Shown: positions 35,386 to 46,569 of the stretch, piece by piece | Position numbering within the stretch: position 1 is the first letter of the stretch | How the letters are laid out: each line of letters begins with the position of its first letter | From: Zhengitettix transpicula | Lineage: Eukaryota > Arthropoda > Insecta > Orthoptera > Tetrigidae | Reading direction: 5' to 3' | Assembly (NCBI GenBank): GCA_037074705.1 | Contig: CM073590.1 | Location: 44,552,395 to 44,616,394 of the forward strand | Length of the DNA: 64,000 bases | Notes under the pieces: model-generated | What the model was told of the DNA's origin: nothing | Seen by the model: only the letters and a program-made list of their open reading frames with translations | The model's database searches: none | Program-made: the position numbers and the translations under genes

Positions 35386-36333
35386 CAGTTATCTTTTATG
35401 CCACTCGTAGGCCTGTTCTGTGTTGAACTTATAAACAATTAATTCACTCCGCAACGCAGAGAACGCCGTCTCCTGTGGCGTTGCTATTATCGTGTAAAAA
35501 AACAACAGGGCCGTTATTGGCATTTAATTGATCTAACAAGCTTTGAACCTTCATATGAAATATTTCTATCTTATATAGTTCGTGAGATATTGAAATTTGA
35601 TCATTATTGATTAGAAAGTCTGCATATCATTGTTACAGAATGGATTGTTTAAGTGAACACTTTGTTGAAATTATTTGTGTTCAGAAAGCTGAGTGTTTCC
35701 AAGATTTATATGAAGGTACGGTAAAACATCTTATTTGATAACATCGTCCCGGAACTAGACTTCCGTAGATATGGAAATTAAAAATATCAGAAATTTTGGA
35801 TATCAACTAGTGAATAACACAATATAGACAATAATAATCCGAAAGATAAAGCAAAATCGTTCAGATTAAATCTCATATACCTTAAGAGCTTAAAGTAGTC
35901 TAGCCTTTATTGAATGTCTCTAAATCTCGAAAGTTGGTTATATGTAAGTTCTGTTACAACATTGTAGCTCTTTTACACGAAGTTCAACTGAATTCTGTCA
36001 TTAAAAATCGAAGACTTTCCCGGTGTATTTGCAGAAGAAAATATTTTTGGATTTCCACGCTAATAGCACAGTATTTAAGCCTCGAAGTGGGACTAAACAA
36101 GAGGAAGTGGAAAATTACAGTGCTGGAAGTCGTCGAAACGTCGCTCTTTAAATACCGTTATAAATTCGTGGAAACCCGAAAACATTTTCTGAATTGTCAT
36201 ATTTCAGCTACGAGTAACCCAAATTAATAATAATTGTTTACTATTGTAATAATGCATATTACGTTTTTCTTAAATTGTTTTGTGATACAATATTTGAAAT
36301 CAAGAAACGTTTTCTTTTAAGTCGGCTCAACAC
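35386..36333. other. DRC7 intron, unassigned
   Basis: No recognised feature. The open frame at 35910-36227 has no recognisable domain. Confidence 0.45.
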
Positions 36334-36640
36334 ATGCGTATTATGAATAAGAAAGATAGCCAATACAGACAAAAAAGGGCAATATAAATACCACACAACG
36401 TTTCTGGGATCCTTGTCCCTTCCGTCAGGTGCTAAGAAGAGCCTAGAGAAACAACTGCACAGGTCAGTTGACAACACTCAAAAGCAAGCGTATTATGCAT
36501 AAGAAAGATAGCCAATACAGACAAAAAAGGTAATATAAATGTGTGGTATTTATATTACCTTTTTTGGCTGTATTGGCTATATTTCTTATTCATTATTTTC
36601 AATCAGACGTAATTTTTTTCATTTTAACATGCGTATTATG
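36334..36640. repeat. Foldback element, double copy with flanking 12 bp repeats
   Basis: Flanked by atgcgtattatg at 36334-36345 and 36629-36640. The first unit (36346 onward) has the family arm, ccacacaacgtttctggg, then a tail ending ttgacaacactcaaaagc. After an internal gcgtattatg (36488-36497), a second unit forms a 42 bp inverted repeat (36499-36540 with 36548-36589) around a 7-base spacer. The flanking repeats suggest a target-site duplication. Confidence 0.75.
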
Positions 36641-37510
36641 TCGTAATGCTTAACAGTGACAAAACATTTTCATCCTAATTTTCCTAAACAGTTACCTATT
36701 AGGCCTATGACATAAAAACCCCTACACATCTTTAATGGGTCCACAGACATACTTACATCTGTACAAACTGTTAAATTTAGGCATGTTTCTGAAAAATTAA
36801 TTCGGCCAGACATCGGACAACAATGTGACAGACTACTGCTGTTACTTATGTTTATGTTGAGGATTTCTACTCCTGAATAGCAATTCAGCCTTTAAGTTTG
36901 GATCTGCTATAGGAATTAAATGGAATACAATAATGGCTCACATGTATGTAATAATCAAAAATAAAAAACAATTATTGATAATTTAATGCAATTGAATAAC
37001 TGAGTGTAATATAAAGTGTAAAATAAATAGCCAATTGCTACCCATATTATAAACATTGCTCGAAACGTCAGCGTTAGTAGATTATAGTACTCACAGTAAG
37101 TAGTTTCGAAAAATGTAAGCAAAAGAAATTAAAATTAAAAGAAAGTAATTAATGGTTAAATGAACCGAACTAGTATCCCATTCAGAGACATTGTTTTATT
37201 AATTCGTAAAATGAACGTTTCCCTCAAAAATTTACAGAGTAACAATACAATTAAGATATTTTCTGTATTTTGTACAATTTCTCTTTGGCATGAAACTCAT
37301 ATTTCACAACCCTTTTCAATTCGGAGAGATTATCAGCGAAAGGCTCATGAATCTTTAGAACTGTTAAACCTGAGTCATTAATATGTAATAGGAACAAACG
37401 TATAATATGTATTTTCTCTTTGGGAAATGAAGATATATGCTCATCCACCTTCCAAACAGTGTTACTTTCAAGTCGGTTCCACAGACGTGTTATGTCTTAA
37501 AAAAAATACG
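36641..37510. other. DRC7 intron, unassigned
   Basis: AT-rich, no recognised feature. Confidence 0.5.
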
Positions 37511-37511
37511 T

Positions 37512-37697
37512 ATCCTCCTGTGGTGTAGGGGTCAACATGACTGCCTCACATCCCAGAGGTCCCGGGTTCGAATCCCTGCGAGGACATAAATGTTTGTGTG
37601 CGTGAGAGAAACTCTTGGCAAATCAGTCCCCCGACTAGAAAAAATGATTTCCAAGTCGCTAATAACCAGAACTGTTGATGCGACTGTAAATAAATCA
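37512..37697 (+). mobile_element. tRNA-derived SINE (family B), copy 1
   Basis: The head has an A-box-like tggtgtaggggtcaac and a clear B box gggttcgaatccc at 37564. The ends tcctc and gagga can pair as an acceptor stem. The tail aagtcgctaataacc, gttgatgcgactgtaaat is shared with the copy at 39374 and contains the inverted pair agtcgc/gcgact. The whole unit is about 186 bp. Confidence 0.8.
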
Positions 37698-38369
37698 AGG
37701 ATCTGGTACGTTCACCGATCTATCACGTGTAAGGATGTGCACTCGGCTCAAGGTATGTCTTACCAAAAAATTGAAAATATAAAAGTGAAAATAAATCATG
37801 TAAGTAGAGAAGTTATATCAGTCAGTTGTGGTGTTCCAGTCGAAACGATATTCAAAACGCTATTTTTTATACTTTCTTTTTAATGATCCTGCGTAGATGG
37901 TTCATATCCTTTGTTGATGACATCATATAATCATTAAATGATACCATAATTAAAGCCAAGTCATGGATTAAGGTAAGACAAAACCTAGAATACATACAGG
38001 TTGCATTGAAAGTCAAAAGGCGTACTATTTGCGAAATATCTGGGTACTTATATAGAATTTAACAATCAATGAAAATAAAAATCTATAAGTGTCTAAGATT
38101 TTAAAAGTTACAAATGCTGGGATCGTGTGGAGTAGCTCTTTATGCCAGACTTTATAGAAAGGCTGAACAACAACAAGAAATTTAGCTGAGCAGTATTTCT
38201 TATTTTCTAAAGTCTTTTAAATTTCATCTACTATCCTATGGACCTGTTCTATGGTAGAGTGTTGACTTCGAAATGCAAATGGTCCGGAATCATTTGTCTT
38301 CTAGAAAGGAGTGGTTTAAATTTCTAGTTAGCCACACATTGAAGGCACCAAGCTGTAATGATCAACTTG
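37698..38369. other. DRC7 intron, unassigned
   Basis: No recognised feature. Confidence 0.5.
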
Positions 38370-39245
38370 AAGGCTTGAATTAAAAAATTAATTGATTAAA
38401 AAAAATTATTCCTCAAAGATACAAATTATCAGCCTCATTTTGCACATTTAATTTCATCAAATTCACAAACCACATTTTATATTATTTTTTTATTTTATTT
38501 GTGGCGTTCTAGGAAAATACAACTTTATAATTTTACAACAATTTCATCTAATTACTCTTTCTCTCAGGGTCTTTACTGGACTTGATAGTAAGAACAAACA
38601 ATTTTAATAAACTAATTAACAAATCAAAATTGAAATAAACGGAATATAAATTCTAAACACCATAAAGAAACGAAAGCTAAACAAGATAACGAAATCTGAC
38701 AGACTTTAAATAAATGTTTTTGTACTGACGAATGTCTTTCTGGTACCAGATCTGATTCTTGGAGCTTGAGGTCACAACTCACTAAAAAGACCTTTATTCA
38801 CTGATTCTACACATAATTTTTTTTAATAAACACGGTCGTAGTTCTCGTTGTTATTCCACCTGGAATTTTGGGATCAGCCGTTCCCTCGGTCAGCCCTCGG
38901 ACGTATGTCTCCTCGATACCTTTATGCGAAATGTTATTTCGCATCTGTGTAGTGCAAACCTTTTGCTTCCACTTTACGATTTTATATCAAGAGTCTCTCC
39001 GTCAAGAACTATTTACTTGTGTTTTACAGAGTTTAATAGATCTCGCAGTTGAACTTCCTGGACCACGCTATTCGTACTTTTTAGGTCAGCCTCCTCGCTC
39101 TGTCGAAACGTTTGCCGGACTGGACTTCCGTACGAGCGCGCGGTTTCCAACAACTGTCGCCGACAAAGAGCCGGGATTGATGCTTTCAAAGAAATGTAGC
39201 GCTAACAATCCAATTATATTAGAACAATTAATGGCCTCTAATTAG
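38370..39245 (-). mobile_element. LTR-like family, copy H
   Basis: Shares the family core ctcagggtctttactgga (about 38567) and aaatctgacag (about 38692). It also shares a right-hand region with agtgaagcc-free, GC-richer sequence like that of copy C. The right end reads aattaatggcctctaattag. No (AT)n tract abuts it and its limits are approximate. The frame at 38868-39245 is open, but I see no gag or pol motif. Confidence 0.45.
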
Positions 39246-39373
39246 TATTCTTTTCAGGATCCCTTCACGCTTAATAATTTTGTACATAAATCGCGCAAAA
39301 AATTTAGAGACAAGGTTTTGCTGCCTTACATCTAAATTTTTTGAGTGATCTATTAACAAAATTATGATTCCAA

Positions 39374-39598
39374 CTTGCTGTGGTGTAGGGGTCAGCGTGA
39401 CTTGCTGTGGTGTAGGGGTCAACGTGACTACCTCGCATCACATAAGTTCCGGGTTCGAATCCCGGTGTGGGCATGGATGTTGTATACTGTTTCCATTCCG
39501 ATACTCCCACAAAATTAGTGACCCGACAGTGAAAAGCAGTGAAAAAAAGTCGCTAATGACCTTACCGTTGATGCGACTATAAATATAATAAAAAAAGG
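39374..39598 (+). mobile_element. SINE family B, copy 2, with duplicated A-box segment
   Basis: Same head and tail as the copy at 37512: B box gggttcgaatccc at 39451, tail aagtcgctaatgacc and gttgatgcgactataaat, then an A-rich end. A 27 bp segment containing the A box (cttgctgtggtgtagggg...) is present twice in tandem, 39374-39400 and 39401-39427, with one difference. Confidence 0.85.
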
Positions 39599-39599
39599 A

Positions 39600-40285
39600 T
39601 ATTAAACCTGAACAGGTCCTAAAACTAAGACGAAATAGTAAATTAAATGTTTCGTTAATAAATAAAATTTTCTGACTCAAGGCCATATGTTTACTTATTT
39701 ACATTATTATAAAAGTCACAAATTTTTCATCATGAATTCAAATCATAGTCTAGAAGGATTAACTGATGTTGTCCACCATCTCTCCTGGGCGTCTTATCGT
39801 AAATGTACATATATTTATAATACGCATAAGCACAAAAGACGGTTATACCGGGAACATTAATTTAATCCATTCTCGTTGACGGAAGTACAAGTGACTCATT
39901 GTACGAAATTTGCTGAGCATGTACAAGCCCACCTTCATTTGGAACCTCGGGGAAAGTCTCGTCGAGGGTCCGGAAGGAAAAGTGCGCGGAAGAAGTGGAT
40001 TTATTCCTTATTAGAAAGAGAATGAATTGAAAAGGAATCAAATGTTCAACTATCACGTAATGATTCAGCGAATTATTAATAAAGACGTCACGCTTAAACG
40101 CAAATTCGTCCGGAGCATTCTTTTTGTGGGGAAACAAATGCATTAGCCGTTCGTCCTGTATGATGTTCAGAAAGATGTCCTGTGAGAGCAGTAGTAAAAT
40201 TATGTCTAAACTCAAATTCTGGATGAGTAGTGTTCTGTTACATGAATACAGAGTATCCCTCGTTCATACGAATAGTATGGTTAAG
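39600..40285. other. DRC7 intron, unassigned
   Basis: A moderately GC-rich stretch at 39860-40210 carries a 117-codon minus-strand frame without recognisable motifs; possibly an unidentified transposon fragment. Confidence 0.35.
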
Positions 40286-40289
40286 GAAA

Positions 40290-40770
40290 GGAGAAAGAAA
40301 TGCTGCATCCCCACAGCAAATCCCTCTCCCGCCATCAGAATGCCGTGGGACAAGTACCGATTGCCCGACCTACCTGATGCATGTTTCTGGTGTTTGGGCT
40401 TCTTCACTTTTAGTCAATTGATTGATTCGGTATTAGATCGAAATCTTGGAAATTTTTATTTAAAAAATGACAGTAAAATATTTTTTTAAAAAAAATGCAG
40501 GAAAATAAATTGAAGAAGTGAAATTATAGTGTCTTCACATTTTAAAAAAATTGAGTTGTGTTTATTTTCAGCAAATACTTAATTTATTTGTTATAGCATT
40601 CGTATCTTACCTCATAGTGTTTCTTTCCCGCTCTAAAGGAAACTATAGCCCGAAGGTCCTAGTTAATCCTTGACTACATTCCTCTACCCTTTCGCTTACA
40701 AAACACTTCCTATGCTATTAAAGGGGAGTTGCCACCATGTGGATTATCCTCATGTAGACAGTTACTCTAA
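40290..40770 (+). mobile_element. GC-rich retroposon module, copy 1 (interrupted)
   Basis: The left part (40305-40400: ccccacagcaaatccctctc, then gtgggacaagtaccga) and the right part (40645-40760: tagcccgaaggtcctagtta, cctatgctattaaaggggag, then ttatcctcatgtag) match the units at 41.0 and 41.6 kb. About 230 bp of AT-rich sequence separates the two parts. Confidence 0.65.
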
Positions 40771-40974
40771 AAATATTATAAAGTTACGGAAATAAAGTCT
40801 TTGAGCATAGATTTGGCCGGATTGGCTACGCTGATAATAAAGAAAATATTTAAAATAGTTTCAACGTGTCACGTAAATAGAGGAATGTAATGACTTCGAG
40901 GAAAACAGAATTCAGTCTCAAGCGGATTTGTTTCCGATAAATATCCTCCTACATGCAGTCACAATTTTAGCAAA

Positions 40975-41356
40975 TGTATATAAATATTGACACTGATATC
41001 TGCGACCCCTGTCCTATTGGTATAGTCGGCCAGCTGCCTCCTAAACAGGCCAAGGCATGGCGAGGGGTAAGCTGCGTCCCCACAGCAAACTCCTCTCCCG
41101 CTATCGGAAGGGCGTGGGACAAGTACCCAATGCCCGACCTACCCGATGCAGGTTTTTCTAAGGTTTTCCCTGCATTCCTTTAGGCGAATGCCGGGTAGGA
41201 TCCTTAAAATATAGCCCGGGGGCCCTAGTTAACCCTTGGCTACCTTCCTCTACCCTTCCGCATCCCCCCTTTCAAATCCCTTCCTATGCTATTAAAGGGG
41301 AGTTGCCCTAAGTGGATTACCCTCATGTAGCCTATTGCCCTAAAAAAAAAAACTGC
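40975..41356 (+). mobile_element. GC-rich retroposon module, copy 2, poly(A)-tailed
   Basis: Reads tgcgacccctgtcctattgg, ccccacagcaaactcctctc, ggcgaatgccgggtagga, agcccgggggccctagttaa, cctatgctattaaaggggag, ttaccctcatgtag and ends ccctaaaaaaaaaa. The A-rich end marks retroposition. I do not recognise the family. Confidence 0.75.
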
Positions 41357-41383
41357 GACCCCTGTTAAAAATTAATAGCCTGC

Positions 41384-41575
41384 GAGGGCTATTCTCTCGC
41401 AGGCAATACCTGCGAGGGATTTTCTCTCGCAGGCAGAACCTTTTAGGAGAGATACGAAGAGGCTACCTTTGGGTATGCCTTTTCCTCTCCGTTTTTGAAC
41501 TAAGGTTCCCACAAGCCGAGGCACCTCGGCCTGTTTTGAGAGGTGTATGTTCCGGGGTCGCAGACCTTGGGCATA
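41384..41575 (+). mobile_element. Retroposon head module with paired palindromes
   Basis: Contains two successive stem-loops (cctgcgaggg...ctcgcagg, twice), then ttttaggagagatacgaaga, ggctacctttgggtatgcct and ttcctctccgtttttgaact. The same sequence is present on the opposite strand at 45.60-45.71 kb, where it continues directly into the module that ends copies 2 and 3. This may therefore be the 5' part of the same element. Confidence 0.65.
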
Positions 41576-41912
41576 CGGTAAGAGTTGTTCGCTATTCCCA
41601 TTGGAATAGTCGGCCAGCTGCCTCCTGAATTGGTCGAGGCATGGAGAAGGGAATGCTGCGTCCCCACAGCAAACTCCTCTCCCGCTATCGGAAGGGCGAT
41701 CTACCTGATGCAGGTTTTTCTAGGGTTTTCCCTGCATTTCTTTAGGTTAATGCCGGGTAGGATCCTTAAAATATAGGCCGGGGGCCCTAGTTAACCATTT
41801 GCTACCTTCCTCTACCCTTCCGCATCCTCCCTTTAAAATCCTTTCCTATGCTATTAAAGGGGAGTTGCCGAACGTGGATTACCCTCATGTAGCCTGTTGC
41901 CCTAAAAAAACT
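41576..41912 (+). mobile_element. GC-rich retroposon module, copy 3
   Basis: Unit like copy 2, from cattggaatagtcggccagc to cctcatgtagcctgttgccc and a short A run. It lacks about 30 bases (gtgggacaagtacc...) present in copy 2. Confidence 0.75.
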
Positions 41913-42150
41913 GCGACCCCACAGTAATCCCCTCTCCCGCCATCTGAAGGACGTGGGACAAGTACCAAATTCCCTGTATCACTTTTAGGCGAATTGCCGG
42001 GTAGGATCCTTAATAAATAGCCCGGGGCCCGTTAACCCTTGGATACCTTGCTATACGTTTTCGGATACCCTCTTTCACTCCCTTTTCTGTGCTATAAGAG
42101 GGGAGTTGCCACTATTTGGATTACCCTATCTACACCTTTTTCTTCTTCTC
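41913..42150 (+). mobile_element. GC-rich retroposon module, copy 4 (degenerate)
   Basis: Shorter, diverged unit: tgcgaccccacagtaatccc, gtgggacaagtacc, attgccgggtaggatcct, ataagaggggagttgccact, then tctacacc. It ends in pyrimidine-rich sequence instead of a poly(A) tail. Confidence 0.6.
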
Positions 42151-42704
42151 TTCATGAGGTATTTAAATATGACGTTAATTCCCAATCCACTCAGAACAAT
42201 AATTGGATTCAGTCGGCGTTTCCGGTGCATCAATATTTTCAACGAAAATAGTAATTCCGTTTTCTATAATTATTCTCTAATAAACCACATTGAATAATTA
42301 TTTCTATCATTTACAATACTATTCATCGGATAGCATTATTTTTCTCTCCTCGTGATTTTCATATTGTGTGATTTTTGTCCAGTTCACTTAATATTTGTTT
42401 ATAATAGTTACTCTGTGTTACACCATACTTAAGTATTATCACCATCATCATACTATAATGGCCAAAACTTTGATGTAAGTAATTCAGAGACCAAAACTGC
42501 CGCTATAGGGGCTTGCTTAAACCGCCTGAGGTTCTATACGTCATTCCGACCGTGTAAAGCAAGTACTTTGATTTTCTTCGTCTTCATTCAGGTGCTTTAT
42601 TTTACTAATAACGTCAAATTGCGAATAAAATTTCACTCTTTATTGAGTTCAGGGATATCTCACAATACAAATGAGAATATAATACGTCTATTTTGAAATA
42701 TAAT
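42151..42704. other. DRC7 intron, unassigned
   Basis: No recognised feature. Confidence 0.5.
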
Positions 42705-42860
42705 AATAAGATAAAATAGTCAAATGACAGGAAAAGTCAAGTGACGATATGAATACCACACAACGCTTCTCGAAACTGTTCATTTTTTCAGGAGAGAAAA
42801 AAAAACCACAAGAGCGAAGAGCAACACAACCGCACAATGCAGTTGACAAACTCGAAAGCT
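42705..42860 (+). repeat. Foldback repeat family, left-arm copy
   Basis: Diverged arm (ataataagataaaatagtca, then gaataccacacaacgcttct), followed by ttcattttttcagg and the distal part cagttgacaaactcgaaagc, which matches the copy at 36346. The inverted arm is missing. Confidence 0.65.
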
Positions 42861-44598
42861 TTACAACTGGAGAGTTAGAACCATGGTTATGATTAAATTA
42901 TAAATTACATGATAAATTTTGCGATGAATAAATATCCAGGTTTTTTAGAGTGTGGGTTCGAAAGTCTTCAGTTTACGTATAGAGAAAGTTAACAAACAAT
43001 ATCGTACTTTCATTAATGCTAATTATATGAATGGTATCGTCTCATACGTAATCAATATATCATTTTACTTATACTAAGCTCGTTTTACATATGGTTAATT
43101 TTTTACACTTGTGTGTTTGTTATCGCCTTTTTAAAGTAATGCTTGATTTTAACGTTATTCTCTTTCTAGAAATTATTAGTTGAAATATATGAGATATGAA
43201 AAACATGCCACACTCTGAAGTAGTACTATTGCGACGTAATTATGTTATATTTATTATTTTGCTGGGGAGAAGCAAGCACTGCAAATGCTGAAGACGTCTT
43301 GTGCGTAGAGTTCCCTAATAGATTTAAAATTGATTTTTAGTGAATTTTAACGATCTCGCAATTCCTGCGAACGTCAAAGCTTTTTACTTGGGTGTTTAGT
43401 TAAACTATAAGCTCAAACACGTATTTTTATTTTTATAGACACGTATTCTAACGTTAATTCTAAAACAAACGAACGTTCTGCAAATAAAAAAAACGATAGT
43501 TCAACGACGAAATGTGAGATTGTTTATTGCTAACCGTGACATTATAATTCACTGAATTTTATCTAATTTGGTTCTCCTATTTTCGAAGGCCACTCAATAG
43601 TCCATCACATGTAAGCGAGAAAACTCGAAATTGTCTCCTTATAAATTAATAAATTAAATATTATTTCAGGAAAAGTCATTCCGATCTTCCAGTACCCCTG
43701 TTTCAGAATTGAAATACATGACTCTTGAGAGGGGTAGAGATATTGAGAATTTTTACCAAGTGATTTAGGGTGAAAGAAATGTACTGAGAAAGGGATAATT
43801 ACAATAATGATTGAAAGAGGATAAAATAATAATCTATATTATATTGAGGGGGGAGGCCCGTCAGTCTATAACGTGAACCTTAGTAACGTGGATGTACGAG
43901 TAGTCGACAGTGTTTGTTATCCGTGTCATAATTGAGATTCCAATCACGTAAAGTACATATAACTCTTCAGGATGTCCCGAAGCTATATTTGAATACATTC
44001 AGGAGATGACGAATTTATTTAAATTGTTCATTTTTCAAAATGAATGTAATGTATTAAATTAATATTTAGGAATTTTGCAAAAATTATTTCGGAAATGAAG
44101 TCGATTATGGCATTGCTTAAACATTCTTTAACAAAATAAAACGTTTAAAAATAATAATTTTTATTTCGTGCACCTGACAAAAATATTTGGTAGTTTATTT
44201 AATTAGAGGATTATAAATATCGCTCTTGATAAATTGGAAATAAATTATTAAAGTAGGGAAATATTTTTTTTATTGTCTCTTTGTAACGTCTTATTTTTGA
44301 ATGACACAAACACAATTAAAATGAATTTTTTTATTATGTCAACCTGCCATTAATTCAGTGCATTTCTTCTATAATTTTCCTTCTTAATTTGTCATAATTA
44401 CGTCGAAGAAAATCATCAGCCGTTAGCTCTGTTAGACCAGAGTTATTTCGGCAAAGGTGAACCGAGTAACAAAGTGAAATTTTAAAACTATTTCGTTGTC
44501 GTTAGATAAACGCAAAAATGATTGAAGCCAAACATTAGCATGGCTTTAAAATTAAAATCTAATTCGCATAAGTAACACTAAAAAAACATTGTAACGAA
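42861..44598. other. DRC7 intron, unassigned
   Basis: AT-rich, no recognised feature on either strand. Confidence 0.5.
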
Positions 44599-45502
44599 AT
44601 ATATATATTGTAATAAATTCTAATAAATTTTTGATTAATGAAATTTGCCCCACGTTGGGCGCAAATTTATGTAATAAACACTAATATATTTTTGATTAAT
44701 GAAATTTGTCCCACATTGTGGTAGCCATTTTATGTAATATCTCAAATAAAAATAACTGTTTAAACAAACAATTATCATTTATTACACAACAATTTTCAAT
44801 TACACAAATATGATGAAATTTTATAACTCAAAACAATTTTATTTACCTAGAATACATTTTAAATAATTGGACTCGGTACCCACAAGGTCTTTACTGGGTT
44901 GATAACGAAACGGAACAAAATGTTACAATTAAACAAATACAGTTACAATAAATGAAAAACGAAATGATTGAAATGATTTAAACGAGTGAAACAAATGAAA
45001 CGATTGATACGAATGAAACGAAAGTAACTAAATCTGACACTTTTTACCCTTTATTAGAAATTTACAATTATTAATTCAGAAAATAAACTTACAGGCTCTC
45101 TGGTCCACACTCACTTCATATAGGCATAAAAGGCACCAGGCTGCGCTCACACTCTGCTATCACAGCCATCTCCTCTTGACGACGTCACCCACTCGACGAA
45201 TTCAAACACCTCTGGTGGCAGACAGACCTCCACGATGAAACTCCCACCGACTGTTGACGACTGATGTCCAGCTGATTACTCTCGGCCACGTAGATCGGCC
45301 TACCATCCGATGATCTCTCCCCGCTGACACGTGCGTCTCCTCTCCCTACTGAATGCTAAAAATCTCCTTGCTGTTCATAACATTGTTTCAGTCACTTTAC
45401 CTTGGCCCTACGTCCGTCTCTGTGGACCTGCACCATCGCTCTCCCCGCTGATACGTCCGACTCCCCTCCAACCGAAAATAATAATGAACCTCTCGAACTG
45501 TC

Positions 45503-45713
45503 TTTTTTTTGGGGGGGGGGGGTGTAGATACGCTATGTATAAGGTAATCCACATAGTGGCAACTCCGCTCTTATAGCATACGAAAGTTCCTAGTTCAAAA
45601 ACGGAGAGGAAAAGGCATACCCAAAGGTAGCCCCTTCGTATCTCTCCTAAAAGGTTCTGCCTGCCAGAGAACATCCCTCGCAGGTATTGCCTGCGAGAGA
45701 GTAGCCCTCTTGA
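45503..45713 (-). mobile_element. Nested retroposon insertion 1 (GC-rich family, minus strand)
   Basis: A 211 bp minus-strand copy combining the palindromic head module (cctgcgagagagtagccc region) with the tail module of the 41 kb family (ggagttgccactatgtgga). It ends, on the minus strand, in a run of C and then A. It is flanked by exact 13 bp copies of ctctcgaactgtc at 45490-45502 and 45714-45726, a target-site duplication. Confidence 0.85.
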
Positions 45714-45726
45714 CTCTCGAACTGTC

Positions 45727-46117
45727 GAACGAACGAACGAACAAATGTATTTTATCTGGGAAGAATTCCCAGAGCCGTTATAGGGCGTATAGCCCTCTTC
45801 GGCAATAGATATAAGTTAATAATAAATTGGCTTGAACCAAAGCAGACCGCAGCAAACCCACCGGAAGGAAGACTGGGAAGGAAAGGGGTTTTATGTGTAT
45901 AGATGTTGATGTAGGTAGGTAGGAAGAAAGGGTGCCCTGTAGAAGGTATCAGCCACCTCACCGGCCTCCCGAGGAACCGCCCTCCGCGCGACCACACACC
46001 GAGCTAGCCTCCATCATGCGTTAGGGGGGAAATGGTGGAAAGGAGGGGAGGGAAACGCAGTTTCGAGTTATTAGGGCCTCTTGGCTGCGATTTTATTGAC
46101 CTACTCGGCATTCGCCT
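45727..46117 (-). mobile_element. Nested retroposon insertion 2
   Basis: A 391 bp segment whose left end is a (gaac)n run (a (gttc)n tail on the minus strand). It is flanked by ctctcgaactgtc at 45714-45726 and 46118-46130. Read on the minus strand, it starts ggcgaatgccgagtagg, matching ggcgaatgccgggtagg inside the 41 kb units, so the two families share a module. It contains GC-rich sequence near 45950-46015. Confidence 0.75.
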
Positions 46118-46517
46118 CTCTCGAACTGTCCAACTGCCCTCTTATTTATATCCGGGCTCCAGAATCTTCCCTTGTTTTCACAGTTTTTTCATTTCCACTT
46201 TCGCCAAACAAACACCATCTGTTGCTGTTCTCCTGCTCTGAGAGCCACTCAAACAATTAAATTAAACGTTTCATTTAATATAATTACGTCGTCCATCTGT
46301 TATGATGTCTTTCTGGGTTCCGTCGGTCACAACCATTTAGCCCTAAGAGCCGCAAAATGCCCCAATTATTAGACCTCCCCTTCTCTAAAAGTCACTTACC
46401 CATAATTTTATCATTATCTTTTATATGTTCAGACCACTCAAGGATCCCCAGTCTGAGTTCGTAAACAAATCTGACAAAAATAAGAAACAGAATTCCTGTC
46501 CTTCTTAGCTGGTTATT

Positions 46518-46520
<3 letters not shown>

Positions 46521-46566
<46 letters not shown>
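46521..46566. repeat. (AT)n microsatellite between LTR-like copies E and F
   Basis: Forty-six bases of pure AT alternation, bounded by ggttattaca and tgtagtaaac. Confidence 0.9.

Positions 46567-46569
<3 letters not shown>

Larger units (their letters stand above)
44609..46520 (-). mobile_element. LTR-like family, copy E, with nested insertions
   Basis: Begins tgtaataaattc next to a short (AT)n tract and ends ggttattaca next to the (AT)n tract at 46521. Two tRNA-Lys-like motifs lie at 44647-44663 (gccccacgttgggcgca) and 44708-44727 (gtcccacattgtggtagcca). On the minus strand these read as primer-binding sites for the 3' end of insect tRNA-Lys. The core caaggtctttactgggttg is at about 44882 and aaatctgac at about 45031. 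Two retroposons (45503-45713 and 45727-46117) interrupt it; without them it is about 1.3 kb. No gag or pol. Confidence 0.65.

Noticed and set aside
39862..40215. Minus-strand 117-codon frame as a transposase
   Set aside because: No catalytic or DNA-binding motif visible; it could be an unidentified element but I cannot support it.
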